Positions 16,263 through 25,465 of a stretch of DNA of 64,000 nt are shown here, in pieces. The first letter of the stretch is position 1. The number at the start of each line of letters is the position of its first letter. This DNA comes from Oscillospiraceae bacterium. Lineage in GTDB: Bacteria > Bacillota > Clostridia > Oscillospirales > Acutalibacteraceae. Both the position numbers and the translations under genes were made by a program. The DNA lies in NCBI GenBank assembly GCA_902792985.1, contig CADBBT010000002.1:1-64000 (forward strand). The letters run 5' to 3'. Below the pieces are notes generated by a model that searched no databases, was not told the DNA's origin, and worked only from the letters and a program-made list of their open reading frames with translations.

Positions 16263-17531
16263 ATGCAACTCAGATGGAAACCGATCGTGCTGAGCCTCGC
16301 CGTTCTGATCCTTGTCGGAGCTCTGCTGTTTTTCGGCAGCAGCTCTGTCCGGCAGGCGTTTGCACCTGCACGGGAAGACGCAGAAAAAAACGAGCGCGTA
16401 CCCGTGACCTATGATTCCATGCGTCTGCTGGAGTTTTCGGCAGACGCCGACCATGTGCGCCCGATCGGCCGCACTTATCCCGCCCGCGGCGCACTCTGGT
16501 TTTCTTTTTCCGGCTGCGGCGTTGAGTTTCGCTGCAACGGCACGTCCCTTTCACTGGACATGCTTGTGGAAAACGGCGACGCGCTGGAGGAGCAGCATAA
16601 GCCGCGCATCGCGGTGTTCGTCAACGATGAGATGGTCGTCGATACTGTGCTGGAAAGCGCCAAGCAGACCGTCGCCGTGCCGTTTTACGCGTTTGACAGC
16701 GAGGCCGTCGTGCGTGTGATCAAGCTGTCGGAATCCATGTATTCCTGCGTCGGCATCTCCGGCGTGCGGCTGTACGGAAGTATGGACATTATGCCCACCG
16801 AGCGAAGCAAGCAGGTCATTGAATTCATCGGCGACTCCATCACGGCCGGCTTCGGCGTTGACCACGAAAAGCGCAAGGGCGAGTTTTCCACCCGCACGGA
16901 GAACTACAGCAAAACCTACGCCTACCTCACCGCACAGGCGCTGGACGCGGAAAGCTATGGCATCGCCTATTCCGGCTACGGCGTTGTTTCTGGCTGGACA
17001 AGCACCGGAAAGATCAACAGCGAAAACGTGCTGGCCAAACAATACGGCAAAGCCGTGGACTGCCTGTCTGTCGGCGGCGTCACACCGCAGTGGTTCTTCC
17101 CGTCGCCGCTGCCGGATCTGATCGTCATCAACCTCGGCACAAACGACCACACCTACTGCACGAACAAGGAGCGCCGCAAGGAATTTGAAAAGGCATACAA
17201 GGAGTTGCTGGAGCTCGTGCGTGAAAAGAACCCCGGCGTGCCGATCGTCTGCGTGCTCGGCGACATGAACGACAAGATGTATCCGCACATTGAAAAAGCG
17301 GTGAAGGCGTTCAACAAAAAGAACGGCGACACAAGCGTGCTTTGCACCTCGCTCAACTTCGACATGGCGCGTCTGGGCGTGGTTTTGCACGGTCATCCGA
17401 CCGCCCAAAGCAACGAGGTCGCCGCCAAGGAGCTGACAAAGTTCCTTTTTGACGCCATTTCGAAAAAACGTGCAGCAAAAGAAGCGCTGATCAATGCCAT
17501 TCAGGAAGCAGTTTCCAAAAAAGAGAATTAA
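16263..17531 (+). CDS. Membrane-anchored SGNH/GDSL esterase, CE2-like
   Basis: The ATG at 16263 follows CAGGGAGC and gives 422 residues. A hydrophobic N-terminal segment (IVLSLAVLILVGALLFFG) should anchor or export the protein. A beta-sandwich of about 150 residues precedes the SGNH domain, the layout of CE2 acetyl esterases. Block I is FIGDSITAGFGVD near residue 188 with the nucleophile Ser, block III is NLGTNDHTYC near 290, and the catalytic His is in HGHPTAQSNE near 376. Such enzymes remove acetyl groups from xylan, mannan or other glycans outside the cell. The frame could start 11 codons earlier, but that start has no ribosome binding site. Confidence 0.85.
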   Translation: MQLRWKPIVLSLAVLILVGALLFFGSSSVRQAFAPAREDAEKNERVPVTYDSMRLLEFSADADHVRPIGRTYPARGALWFSFSGCGVEFRCNGTSLSLDMLVENGDALEEQHKPRIAVFVNDEMVVDTVLESAKQTVAVPFYAFDSEAVVRVIKLSESMYSCVGISGVRLYGSMDIMPTERSKQVIEFIGDSITAGFGVDHEKRKGEFSTRTENYSKTYAYLTAQALDAESYGIAYSGYGVVSGWTSTGKINSENVLAKQYGKAVDCLSVGGVTPQWFFPSPLPDLIVINLGTNDHTYCTNKERRKEFEKAYKELLELVREKNPGVPIVCVLGDMNDKMYPHIEKAVKAFNKKNGDTSVLCTSLNFDMARLGVVLHGHPTAQSNEVAAKELTKFLFDAISKKRAAKEALINAIQEAVSKKEN

Positions 17532-17617
17532 CTTTCACCGGGCGCAAGACCAAACTGCGTCCGGTTTTCATAAGAGTTCCCGTTTTTACGGACAAAAACG
17601 AGGGAAGGAGCAAACAG

Positions 17618-19225
17618 ATGATCGTTAAAACCCGCGAGGCCGCATTTGATCTTTCGGCAAAAGGAATCGAAGATTTTTCAGCATGGCTGCAAACCCAGAT
17701 GCAGTCGTTCAAAGCCGACCGCAAAGCCTGCTTGCGTGTATGCCTTCTGGCTGAGGAGATCCTGCTGCGAATGCAGGAACAGTTTACGGAAGCCACAGCG
17801 GTTATCGCCGCCATCGACCCGACGCTTCGGCGTCCGACACTGCGTGTGGAGATCAAAGGGCAGCCGTTCAATCCGCTGAGTGAAACGGCGGAAGAGCTCG
17901 GCGAATGGAACAGCTCGCTGGTCACAGCGCTCGGTCTGACCCCGAAATACAGCTACAGCTACGGAAAAAACCAACTGCGTCTGGCGCTGCCGGTCAAGCA
18001 GATGAACCCTGTGCTCAAAACGCTGCTTGCGTTCGCAATCGGCTGCGCCGCCGGTGTGCTCGGCCTGTGGCTGTTGCCGGATACAGTCACGCAGACCATC
18101 GTCGATCTGTTCCTCTCCCCTGTTTTTGATATCTGGATCAAACTGCTCACGGCCGCTGCCGGACCGATCGTCTTTTTGATGGTGGTCACCACGATGCTCA
18201 ACTCCACCGGCATCACCCGGCAGGGCGGCAGCACCGTGCACACAGTCGGCCGCTACTTTTGTTTCAGCTTTTTGCTCGTTGCAGCCTCTCAGCTTTGCAC
18301 CGCACCGTTCTTCCTGTTCAAAGAGGTCAACACACAGATGACCTTGCAGGAGCTTTTCGAAGAATGGCGTCATCTGCTGCAGATGCTGACGCCGAACAAC
18401 ATCTTTGAACCCTTCATCAACTCCGACACGCCGCAGCTCTTTTTGCTGGCGCTGCTGCTCGGCGCTGTGCTGCTCGCCGGCGGCGAACATGTAAAATCCT
18501 TGAAAAACGCCGTCCGGCAGGTCAATGTGCTCGGCCTACAGACCGCCAAGGGGTTCAGCGCCGTTGTGCCTGTCATGGTCGGTCTCTTCCTTTGCCTGGA
18601 GATCTGGACCAAACAGACAAAGCTGCTGGTGAACACCTGGAAGCCGCTGCTGCTTTCGGCCGCCGTAACGGTTTTGCTGCTGTTGGTCTGTACCTCGCTG
18701 TTCTGCGTGCGTATGCACGTTCCGTTCCGTGTGATGACCAAAAAACTGAGCGCTCCGTTTTTGTTGACCCTGCGCTCAGGCACACTGGACGAAACGCTGC
18801 AATCGGCACAAAACGTCTGCGTGCGGCTGCTGGGCGTAGACGCCAATTTTGCAAAGCTCAGTTTGCCGCAGGGCGTCGTGCTGTATATGCCGTTTACCGC
18901 GCTGGGTACGCTGATTTTCACAATGTTCGCCGCAAGCATCTACGATGTCAGCTTCAATCTGTTCTGGCTCGTTGCAATCGTGTTTTTCGTGCAGCTCCTG
19001 TTTGTGACCACTCCGCCGGTGCCCGGTGCGAACCTGCTGGCGTTTGCGGTGCTCTTCACCTGGCTGGGCATTCCGCAGCAGGCCATCATCGACTCCATGC
19101 TTTTTGATATTTTATCCGGCATTCTCGCAGCGGCCGCCAACATTTCGCTGCTGCAGATGGAGACTGTGCTACAGGCAAAACGGCTCGGACTGCTCAACAC
19201 AGAGCGGCTGCGGCAGGCAAAATAA
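17618..19225 (+). CDS. SDF-family Na+:dicarboxylate/amino-acid symporter with N-terminal RsbW-like ATPase-fold domain
   Basis: Residues from about 135 to the end form a sodium:dicarboxylate symporter domain with about eight membrane segments; PGANLLAFAVLFTWLGIP near the end and the hairpin-rich helices fit the GltPh fold. The first 130 residues are unusual: AEEILLRMQEQF resembles the N-box of GHKL ATPases, VEIKGQPFNPLSE the G1 box with its PFNPL, and the end resembles an RsbW/SpoIIAB-type domain. Key Asp and Gly residues look degenerate, so ATP binding is uncertain. The protein probably imports dicarboxylates or acidic amino acids, with the N-terminal domain regulating it. Start ATG is behind GGGAAGGAGC. 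A terminator follows. Confidence 0.75.
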   Translation: MIVKTREAAFDLSAKGIEDFSAWLQTQMQSFKADRKACLRVCLLAEEILLRMQEQFTEATAVIAAIDPTLRRPTLRVEIKGQPFNPLSETAEELGEWNSSLVTALGLTPKYSYSYGKNQLRLALPVKQMNPVLKTLLAFAIGCAAGVLGLWLLPDTVTQTIVDLFLSPVFDIWIKLLTAAAGPIVFLMVVTTMLNSTGITRQGGSTVHTVGRYFCFSFLLVAASQLCTAPFFLFKEVNTQMTLQELFEEWRHLLQMLTPNNIFEPFINSDTPQLFLLALLLGAVLLAGGEHVKSLKNAVRQVNVLGLQTAKGFSAVVPVMVGLFLCLEIWTKQTKLLVNTWKPLLLSAAVTVLLLLVCTSLFCVRMHVPFRVMTKKLSAPFLLTLRSGTLDETLQSAQNVCVRLLGVDANFAKLSLPQGVVLYMPFTALGTLIFTMFAASIYDVSFNLFWLVAIVFFVQLLFVTTPPVPGANLLAFAVLFTWLGIPQQAIIDSMLFDILSGILAAAANISLLQMETVLQAKRLGLLNTERLRQAK

Positions 19226-19258
19226 AAACGCTCCCAAAGCGTACATTGCAAATCAAAA

Positions 19259-19312
19259 AGGCTGTTTTCGCGGGAATCATCACCGGTTCCGTGAAACAGC
19301 CCTTTTATTCTG
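19259..19312 (+). terminator. Intrinsic terminator after the symporter gene
   Basis: AAGGCTGTTTTCGCGGGAA pairs imperfectly with TTCCGTGAAACAGCC, followed by CTTTTATT. From here to 19597 I see no gene; a 60-codon minus-strand frame at 19305-19487 lacks a clear ribosome binding site. Confidence 0.65.
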
Positions 19313-19597
19313 TTGCTCCGCCCGGTGGTGTGATGACCGGCAAAGCGTCCATCTGCGCTTTTTTCGCAAGACCCGACTCTTTGATCTTTTGATGCAGCTT
19401 TTCCTGCAGCCCGGCATTAAACATTTCTTTGATCTTTCTCTGTGCCGATATTGGTCCGGACCGCAATAACGCAGCCTTCCCTCTCACACGATTTATACAT
19501 CGAAACGCTTTGCAATCATAGGCGTTTTCTTATTTTCCGGGAAAAGACGACCCTTCATAAGACAACACTTTTTTGATTCTTATCACATTAGCGCATC

Positions 19598-19627
19598 AAA
19601 AAAGGACGCCTCCGAAGAGACGTCCTT
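19598..19627 (-). terminator. Intrinsic terminator of hppA
   Basis: On the minus strand AAGGACG...CGTCCTT is followed by TTTTTTGATG, 13 bases past the hppA stop. Confidence 0.8.
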
Positions 19628-19639
19628 CTAAATTTGGAA

Positions 19640-21655
19640 TCAGCCGGTCAGACCGGCGCCGTTGTTGATTGCGATAAACAGCGGTGCGAAAACGAGCGAG
19701 ACGACCGTCATCAGCTTAATGAGGATGTTGATCGACGGGCCGGAGGTATCTTTGAACGGGTCGCCGACGGTATCGCCGACCACGGCTGCCTTGTGGCTTT
19801 CGCTGCCCTTGCCGCCGAAATGACCGCCTTCGATGTACTTCTTCGCATTGTCCCAAGCGCCGCCGGCGTTGGACATGAAGATTGCGAGCAGAACGCCTGT
19901 GACGAGCGAACCGGCAAGCAGACCGCCGAGCGCGTCAGTGCCGAGCAGGATGCCGATGAACAGCGGCGCGGCCACGGCAAGCAGACCGGGAACGATCATT
20001 TCACGCAGGGAAGCCTTGGTGGAGATCGCAACGCAGGTCTTGTAATCGGGTTTGCCCTTGCCCTGCAGGATGCCGGGGATCTCACGGAACTGACGGCGGA
20101 CTTCTTCGATCATCTGATGCGCAGCCTTGGAAACGGATTCCATCGTGAATGCGGAGAAAATGAACGGCAGCATACCGCCGAGCAGCAGGCCGATAACAAC
20201 GTTGCTGTTAAGGATGTCGATGCTCTGCAGGCCGACCGCTTCTTTATAGGAGAAGAACAGCGCCAGCGCGGTGAGCGCCGCGGAACCGATCGCAAAGCCT
20301 TTGCCCATGGCAGCGGTGGTGTTGCCGACGGAGTCGAGCTTGTCGGTGATGTTGCGGACCGATTCGTCCAGACCGCTCATCTCGGCAATGCCGCCCGCGT
20401 TGTCCGCGATGGGGCCGTAAGCGTCGACCGCCACGGTGATGCCGGTGGTGGAAAGCATACCGACAGCCGCAAGCGCAATGCCGTAGATGCCGCCGGAGAA
20501 GCCGCCGACCTTGTTGCCGCAGAAGAAAGCAACAAAGATGCCGATGCAGATGAGGACGATGGTGATCGCTGTGGACTGGAAGCCGGTGGCGATACCAGAG
20601 ATGATGTTCGTCGCGGAGCCGGTCTCAGACTGCTCTGCGATCTTTTTGACGAAACGGTAGGCGTCGGAGGTATAGACCTCGGTGAAATAGCCGATCAGCA
20701 CGCCGACGATCAGACCGGCGACGATGGTGACGCCGAAGAGATAGGAGCCGAGCAGCACCTTACTGAGCACAAGGGAACCGATGAGCACAACGCCGGAAGC
20801 GACGTATGTACCGATCTTCAGCGATCTTGCGGGGTTCTTTTCACCGCGGACAAAGAAGGTGCCGATCACAGACGAGCAAAGGCCAAGCGCGGCGATCAGC
20901 AGCGGGAAAAGCAGACCCTTCACGTCTCTTGCAAACGCAAGACCGAGCGTCATTGCGGAGATCACAGCGCCGCCGTAGCTTTCGAACAGGTCGGCGCCCA
21001 TGCCGGCCACGTCGCCCACGTTGTCGCCCACGTTATCGGCGATGACCGCCGGGTTGCGCGGGTCGTCTTCGGGGATTCCTGCTTCGACCTTACCCACAAG
21101 GTCTGCACCGACGTCGGCAGCTTTGGTGTAGATGCCGCCGCCCACACGGGCAAACAGCGCGATGGAGGAAGCGCCGAGCGAAAAGCCGAAGAGCACATCG
21201 GCGTTCTTGGTGATGGCATAGATCACGGAGATGCCGAGCAGACCGAAGCCCGCCACGCAAAGTCCCATGACCGCGCCGCCGGAAAACGCAACGGAAAGCG
21301 CTTTCGCCATGCCTTTTTCCTTCGCTGCGTTCGCAGTGCGCACATTCGCGAGCGTTGCCACCTGCATGCCGAAATAGCCGGCCGCGATGGAGAACACGGC
21401 ACCGACCAGGAAGCACACAGCCTCCAGCCAGTTTTTCAGCGCAAAGCCGATGGCGAGGAAGATCACGGCAATGAAGATGACGATGATCTTGTACTCGGAA
21501 AAGAGGAAAGCAGTCGCGCCCTCATGGATGGAAGCGGCGATCTCTTTCATGCGGGCAGTGCCGGGATCCTGCTTTTTGACCTTCAGCGCAAGGAACAGCG
21601 CGAAGAGCAGACCGAGCACACTGACAACGGGCACAAGATAGATGAGTTTGTCCAT
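19640..21655 (-). CDS. hppA: Membrane-bound proton/sodium-translocating pyrophosphatase
   Basis: The 671-residue protein has about 16 membrane helices and the pyrophosphatase signature: [36 protein letters not shown], and near the C-terminus [17 protein letters not shown]. The segment [18 protein letters not shown] has Ala where K+-independent enzymes carry Lys, which places it among K+-stimulated pumps; many of these move Na+. It couples pyrophosphate hydrolysis to ion export across the cytoplasmic membrane and so recovers energy from biosynthetic pyrophosphate. I use the ATG at 21655 behind AAAAGGAGTAACACT rather than the longer frame. It is monocistronic, with its own promoter and terminator. 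Confidence 0.97.
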   Translation of the reverse strand: MDKLIYLVPVVSVLGLLFALFLALKVKKQDPGTARMKEIAASIHEGATAFLFSEYKIIVIFIAVIFLAIGFALKNWLEAVCFLVGAVFSIAAGYFGMQVATLANVRTANAAKEKGMAKALSVAFSGGAVMGLCVAGFGLLGISVIYAITKNADVLFGFSLGASSIALFARVGGGIYTKAADVGADLVGKVEAGIPEDDPRNPAVIADNVGDNVGDVAGMGADLFESYGGAVISAMTLGLAFARDVKGLLFPLLIAALGLCSSVIGTFFVRGEKNPARSLKIGTYVASGVVLIGSLVLSKVLLGSYLFGVTIVAGLIVGVLIGYFTEVYTSDAYRFVKKIAEQSETGSATNIISGIATGFQSTAITIVLICIGIFVAFFCGNKVGGFSGGIYGIALAAVGMLSTTGITVAVDAYGPIADNAGGIAEMSGLDESVRNITDKLDSVGNTTAAMGKGFAIGSAALTALALFFSYKEAVGLQSIDILNSNVVIGLLLGGMLPFIFSAFTMESVSKAAHQMIEEVRRQFREIPGILQGKGKPDYKTCVAISTKASLREMIVPGLLAVAAPLFIGILLGTDALGGLLAGSLVTGVLLAIFMSNAGGAWDNAKKYIEGGHFGGKGSESHKAAVVGDTVGDPFKDTSGPSINILIKLMTVVSLVFAPLFIAINNGAGLTG

Positions 21656-21725
21656 AGTGTTACTCCTTTTAATATGTTTTCTCCATAGTGGTTTCTCCAA
21701 GTCACATCACTATGTTGTATCCAAT

Positions 21726-21754
21726 ATCATACCCCAAAATTTGACATCTGTCAA
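21726..21754 (-). promoter_or_regulatory. Promoter of hppA
   Basis: On the minus strand TTGACA (21754-21749) and TATGAT (21731-21726) are 17 bp apart. TTGACATCTGTCAA around the -35 is a short palindrome that could bind a regulator. Confidence 0.75.
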
Positions 21755-21828
21755 GATTTCGGGCTCATTTCATGGCATTGTTCAATAAATTTTTTCTCTT
21801 TCGGAATGAGTTTTTGGGCAGGTATGCA

Positions 21829-23352
21829 TCAAGCAAGGGTCTCAACCGTGATCTCGTTCGTCATATAATCGAAAATGACACGCACAACGGTGTTGTCCTG
21901 CGCAATCTTCAGTGCGCCTTTGCTGCCCGTACCGCTGAAAGGAAACGCGTGCGCCGTGCTCACGCAGGCACTCAGCGTGCCCCAGGTGGAAACGGCAAAA
22001 TCATACGTTCCGGCAAACGGCATCACGAACGACAGCGCGTATTTTCCGCCGCCGATGTAATACATGCGCGTGATCTCGCTGTTGGAATCGTCCGCCACCG
22101 CGCCGACATAGGGCTGGAAAGAACCGTAAAGCACGACCTTTTCGGGATAGCGCACACCGGTCTCGGGGTCGTCCTCGTTTTTGCCGCCGTAATCAAGCAT
22201 GGAAGGATTGCCCAGAGCGCGGAATCTATCGTAACCTTCGTGCAAAAGCTTTGCCGCCGCATCCTCCTGCGAAAAGCCGTCGGGGCACGCGTCGGAGCGG
22301 TTATTGAGCTTATAAGTCGTGCTTTGGCCGTCACCGCCCTCGCCGAGCCCGCGCATGAGCGGAAACAGGAAAAAGCCGTCGGGGTTGTTGATCGCCGTCC
22401 ATTTGAACGAATAATCCAGGAACTTGTTGCGCTCCTCTTCGGGCTGGCAGGCGAACCAGGAGATCTGGTCTCCGCCCCACCACTGGTTCCAGGCGCGTTC
22501 TTCATAGCTCTGGTGTTCATAGGCCCACTTGTCCCTGCCGCCCCAGTTGTCATATTCATACAGGAACGGCAGCGCTTCTTCATAAACGCCTTCAGGCGAA
22601 ATGCCTCCGCCGCTTTTGCCCTCGCGCACCAGCACCAGCTTTTCGCCCGGGCGGTCGAGGATCGGAAAACGCGTGAAGGGCATGGCGTTGTAATCGAGCA
22701 GGCTATGACCGTTCACCACCAGCGAATGGGAGTGCGCGTCAAAGATGACCTTGTGGCGGCGCGCGTGCGCTTTGCCGTAGGCGCGCAGCATGGAAAGCAC
22801 TTTGCCGATGCTCTTGTAACCGCGGTCATGACCCGTATAAAGGTGGATCTGTCCCATGTGGAACGCCTCATAGCCGCTGTCGATATAGCGTACGCCGCGG
22901 TAATAAAACCACATCTGCGCTTCCTGTTGCGAAATGTCGGGCATGCAGTCCCAGGTGTCGGTGCCTTTCGGGAACAGGCAGGCGTCATAGTTGAAATTTC
23001 GCGTTTCGACCGGCAGACCGAACGCTTCAAACACCCATGCCGGTACCGGCACATTTTCCACATCCTCGCGGTAGATCGCCTCAAAGATGCAGGCTTGCAA
23101 AATGATCTCCGGGTCTGCAGCGTGGATCTTGTCCGCCGCAGCCTTCACCTTTGCAAAATGCGCCTCCTCGGGCATGTCGCCCTTCCAGATCCCGGCGGCG
23201 CGACCGAGGAATTTCAGCCCCGTTTTCAGCACCACGCGGATGTCGTCGTCCAGCGTGTCGCTCATGGAGATCCACTGCGCGCTCGCCGCGTGGGAAAGAT
23301 AATATTCGAGCACCTTGCGCGGCATGCTGCCGTCGAAATAACCCTTGTTCAA
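21829..23352 (-). CDS. Unrecognised 507-residue protein, possibly a glycoside hydrolase-like enzyme
   Basis: No family can be named with confidence. The protein is soluble, has no signal peptide, and is rich in Trp and Tyr. Features include DPEIILQACIFEAIYREDV, a His/Asp motif VIFDAHSHSLVVNGHSLLDY, WFYYRGVRYIDSGYEAFHMG and a beta-rich C-terminus (TYDFAVSTWGT). The order of a barrel-like alternation of strands and helices followed by a beta domain is like a glycoside hydrolase. The start is TTG at 23352 behind AAAGGAGAAAAACA. It is the last gene of a three-gene operon with an MBL-fold and an EEP-fold hydrolase, 12 bases after the MBL gene, and shares a control region with the divergent Gfo/Idh cluster. 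Confidence 0.6.
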   Translation of the reverse strand: MNKGYFDGSMPRKVLEYYLSHAASAQWISMSDTLDDDIRVVLKTGLKFLGRAAGIWKGDMPEEAHFAKVKAAADKIHAADPEIILQACIFEAIYREDVENVPVPAWVFEAFGLPVETRNFNYDACLFPKGTDTWDCMPDISQQEAQMWFYYRGVRYIDSGYEAFHMGQIHLYTGHDRGYKSIGKVLSMLRAYGKAHARRHKVIFDAHSHSLVVNGHSLLDYNAMPFTRFPILDRPGEKLVLVREGKSGGGISPEGVYEEALPFLYEYDNWGGRDKWAYEHQSYEERAWNQWWGGDQISWFACQPEEERNKFLDYSFKWTAINNPDGFFLFPLMRGLGEGGDGQSTTYKLNNRSDACPDGFSQEDAAAKLLHEGYDRFRALGNPSMLDYGGKNEDDPETGVRYPEKVVLYGSFQPYVGAVADDSNSEITRMYYIGGGKYALSFVMPFAGTYDFAVSTWGTLSACVSTAHAFPFSGTGSKGALKIAQDNTVVRVIFDYMTNEITVETLA

Positions 23353-23364
23353 TGTTTTTCTCCT

Positions 23365-24282
23365 TTATGTATCGTTATGAATATGTCCGAAAACTTCGAT
23401 CTCGCCTTTGTCACCGATGACAGCGAGCACCCCGTCTTCCACACCGGTAAGATAAGTCTGCGCATTACAGATGTCTTTGATTCTCGCGCGCGATTCTTGG
23501 TTGTGCTGAGCATCATAGCTTGTGAGCACGCAGATGCGCGGCATGAGCGCTTCGATCAAAAACGCGGGATTGTTGCCGTCGATGCCGTGGTGACACAGCT
23601 TGAACAGATCAACCTTTCCGATTTGCGGCGCAAGCCGTGTCAAATCGCCGGTGGCGTCTTCCAAATCCGCACCGAGGAAGATGCGTGTGCCGTTCTTTTC
23701 AATGAGCATCCCGATAGACTGGTCGTTCTCCCCAACCTTCTCTTCAACCGCGGGGTCGTCTGTGTTCAGCAGCGTGATTTTAAAATTGCCGAGCTGAAAC
23801 GGCGTGCCGTTCATTTCGGAAATCACGGGAATGTTCCTTGCCCGCAGTGCGGCGATCGTCTGGTCATAGACCTCCTGATTGTCCCATTCCGTATTTTCCG
23901 CGTCGTTGATGCGGCTGCTGTCATATTTTTTGAGATATGCGCGGTCGACCGTCGCATCCGGGTCGGCAAGAATCGTATCAAAACCGCCGAGATGGTCGGA
24001 ATGCGCGTGCGTGCCGACAATGAAATCCAAATGCACCTTTCCGCTTTCGTCCGCCGCGTGCGCTTTGAGATAAGCGAGCACACGCTGCTCATAGCCCGGC
24101 AGATCCAGCGCCGGAAAGCCGCGCGGGTTGTCGGTGTCTTCGCCGCCATCCACCATGGCAAAATGCCCGCAGCTTTCGAGCAGGATCGCATCGGAGTTTC
24201 CGGTGTTAAGGAAATGGATACAATCGATCTGTGCACTCTTTGCCGCAAAATCAAACGGCAGCAGTTTGCATTGTTCTTTCAT
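23365..24282 (-). CDS. Metallo-beta-lactamase-fold hydrolase, ComEC C-terminal-like
   Basis: The 305-residue protein carries the MBL zinc motif THAHSDHLGGFD near residue 90, VDGGEDTDN upstream, and GADLEDATGDL and CHHGIDGNN downstream, matching MBL hydrolases related to the ComEC extracytoplasmic domain. It lacks membrane segments and a signal peptide, so it is cytoplasmic. The substrate is unknown; in this family phosphodiesters or lactones are both possible. It is the middle gene of the operon with an EEP-family hydrolase upstream (12-base gap). The pairing of two phosphodiesterase-capable folds with sugar oxidoreductases next door is suggestive of a phosphodiester-linked or lactone intermediate, but this is inference. 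Confidence 0.8.
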   Translation of the reverse strand: MKEQCKLLPFDFAAKSAQIDCIHFLNTGNSDAILLESCGHFAMVDGGEDTDNPRGFPALDLPGYEQRVLAYLKAHAADESGKVHLDFIVGTHAHSDHLGGFDTILADPDATVDRAYLKKYDSSRINDAENTEWDNQEVYDQTIAALRARNIPVISEMNGTPFQLGNFKITLLNTDDPAVEEKVGENDQSIGMLIEKNGTRIFLGADLEDATGDLTRLAPQIGKVDLFKLCHHGIDGNNPAFLIEALMPRICVLTSYDAQHNQESRARIKDICNAQTYLTGVEDGVLAVIGDKGEIEVFGHIHNDT

Positions 24283-24294
24283 CTCTTCAAAACC

Positions 24295-25257
24295 TCAATG
24301 CAGAATGATCGGATGGTCGATCGGCACGACTTCGCCCGGCGTCAGATCGTCCGCAGCATTCACGTCGCTCAGCGTGAGCTTCATTTGAATCGGATAGTGA
24401 TCGCTCGGATACACGCCGTCGTAGCTGTCGCGCAGAATGCGATACTGCTTCACGTCGATGCCCGTTTTGGAGATAAAGAAGAAGTCGTCGATCTCCGAAG
24501 AATACGACGTGTTCCAGCCGATACCGTGCCAGGTCGGGCCGTCGTCGGAATCCGTGGTGCAATACTTCGCGTTGTCAAAATAAGTCAGCGCCGTGCGGTA
24601 AGCCGTACCGCTTTCCACGGCAAAGTTCATGTCGCCCATCAGGATGCACGGAATGTCGCCGTATTGTTTCATGCGTTCGACAATCATTTTAATCCCATTG
24701 ATGCGCGCCTGCTGACCGACGTGATCCAGGTGTGTGTTGAACACCGCAAAGTGTTTGCCGTCGCTCTTTTGGCTGAGCACAACAAAAGTGCACACGCGAT
24801 AGCATGCCGCGTCCCAGCCCCTGGACATCTCCTGCGGCGTTTCGCTCACCCAGAAACTGCCCTTGTCCACCAGATCGAACTTGCCCGTGTTGTAAAAGAT
24901 CGGGTTGCTGCCGGAAAACGCGCCGTCGTCGGAATAAAGGATCTCGCTGTCATAACCCTTGAGGGATTTTTTCAAATAGGTATACTGCACCTTGGCAACT
25001 TCCTGCATGCCGAGAATGTCCGGCGCAGCCTTTTCCAGCGTTTTCACAAGCAGCGGCGCGCGCACAAACCAGTGAATGTTGCCCTTGTCGTCCTGATCAA
25101 AACCGCGCACATTCGCGTTCACGACCGTGATGACGTCCCCGTCGGCGATCTGCGTGATGTCAAAGGACGGCTGGTCCCTGCGATAGTTCAGATACGCCGG
25201 AAACATGGTGAGCACACAGAAAAAATAAAGCACCATTCGTTTGAGCAGTTCATACAT
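24295..25257 (-). CDS. Endonuclease/exonuclease/phosphatase (EEP) family protein, membrane-anchored
   Basis: The 320-residue protein starts with a short hydrophobic segment (MVLYFFCVLTMFPAYLNY), likely a membrane anchor. The EEP core follows: NANVRGFDQ, PDILGMQEV with the metal-binding Glu, NTHLDHVGQQAR, ILMGDMNF and PSDHYPI with the catalytic Asp-His. This pattern covers DNase I-like, sphingomyelinase-like and inositol-phosphatase enzymes; the exact substrate cannot be told. Start ATG is behind CGGAGGTCG. It is the first gene of a three-gene operon whose promoter mirrors that of the divergent Gfo/Idh/isomerase operon, so all are probably induced together. Confidence 0.85.
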   Translation of the reverse strand: MYELLKRMVLYFFCVLTMFPAYLNYRRDQPSFDITQIADGDVITVVNANVRGFDQDDKGNIHWFVRAPLLVKTLEKAAPDILGMQEVAKVQYTYLKKSLKGYDSEILYSDDGAFSGSNPIFYNTGKFDLVDKGSFWVSETPQEMSRGWDAACYRVCTFVVLSQKSDGKHFAVFNTHLDHVGQQARINGIKMIVERMKQYGDIPCILMGDMNFAVESGTAYRTALTYFDNAKYCTTDSDDGPTWHGIGWNTSYSSEIDDFFFISKTGIDVKQYRILRDSYDGVYPSDHYPIQMKLTLSDVNAADDLTPGEVVPIDHPIILH

Positions 25258-25290
25258 AAAAACGACCTCCGTTTATGTTTTTTTGATTTT

Positions 25291-25406
25291 ACCATAATTT
25301 GTCCAACAAATGTCCAGCAAAGAAAAAAATGAATTGTTAATTTTTTTTGAATTCCATGAAATTGTGATTCTTTTTGTTGGACATTTGTTGGACAACATGG
25401 TATAAA
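25291..25406. promoter_or_regulatory. Shared divergent control region with mirrored tandem operators
   Basis: A 23-bp block at 25309-25331 and its inverted copy at 25373-25395 differ at one position. Each block is itself a tandem pair of the 11-mer TTTGTTGGACA (or its complement). The plus-strand promoter is TTGGAC (25377-25382) with TATAAA (25401-25406), 18 bp spacing; the minus-strand promoter has TGGACA and TAAAAT in mirrored positions. The operator copies lie over both promoters, so a single repressor would shut both operons. The regulator gene is not in the window. Confidence 0.7.
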
Positions 25407-25465
25407 TTAGATAAGCAACATTTTGTTGTTTTTACCATTATCTGTACTTCAAGGAGGAATGTACT

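Noticed and set aside
19305..19487. Minus-strand 60-codon frame after the symporter
   Set aside because: Overlaps the symporter terminator, lacks a ribosome binding site and has no recognisable domain.
19634..21688. Plus-strand open frame of 684 codons, Asp/His-rich
   Set aside because: Exactly mirrors hppA, whose motifs are unambiguous on the other strand.
21772..25332. Plus-strand open frame of 1,186 codons
   Set aside because: It lies antisense to three well-supported minus-strand genes with ribosome binding sites and family motifs; its composition is that of a complementary-strand shadow in GC-rich DNA.
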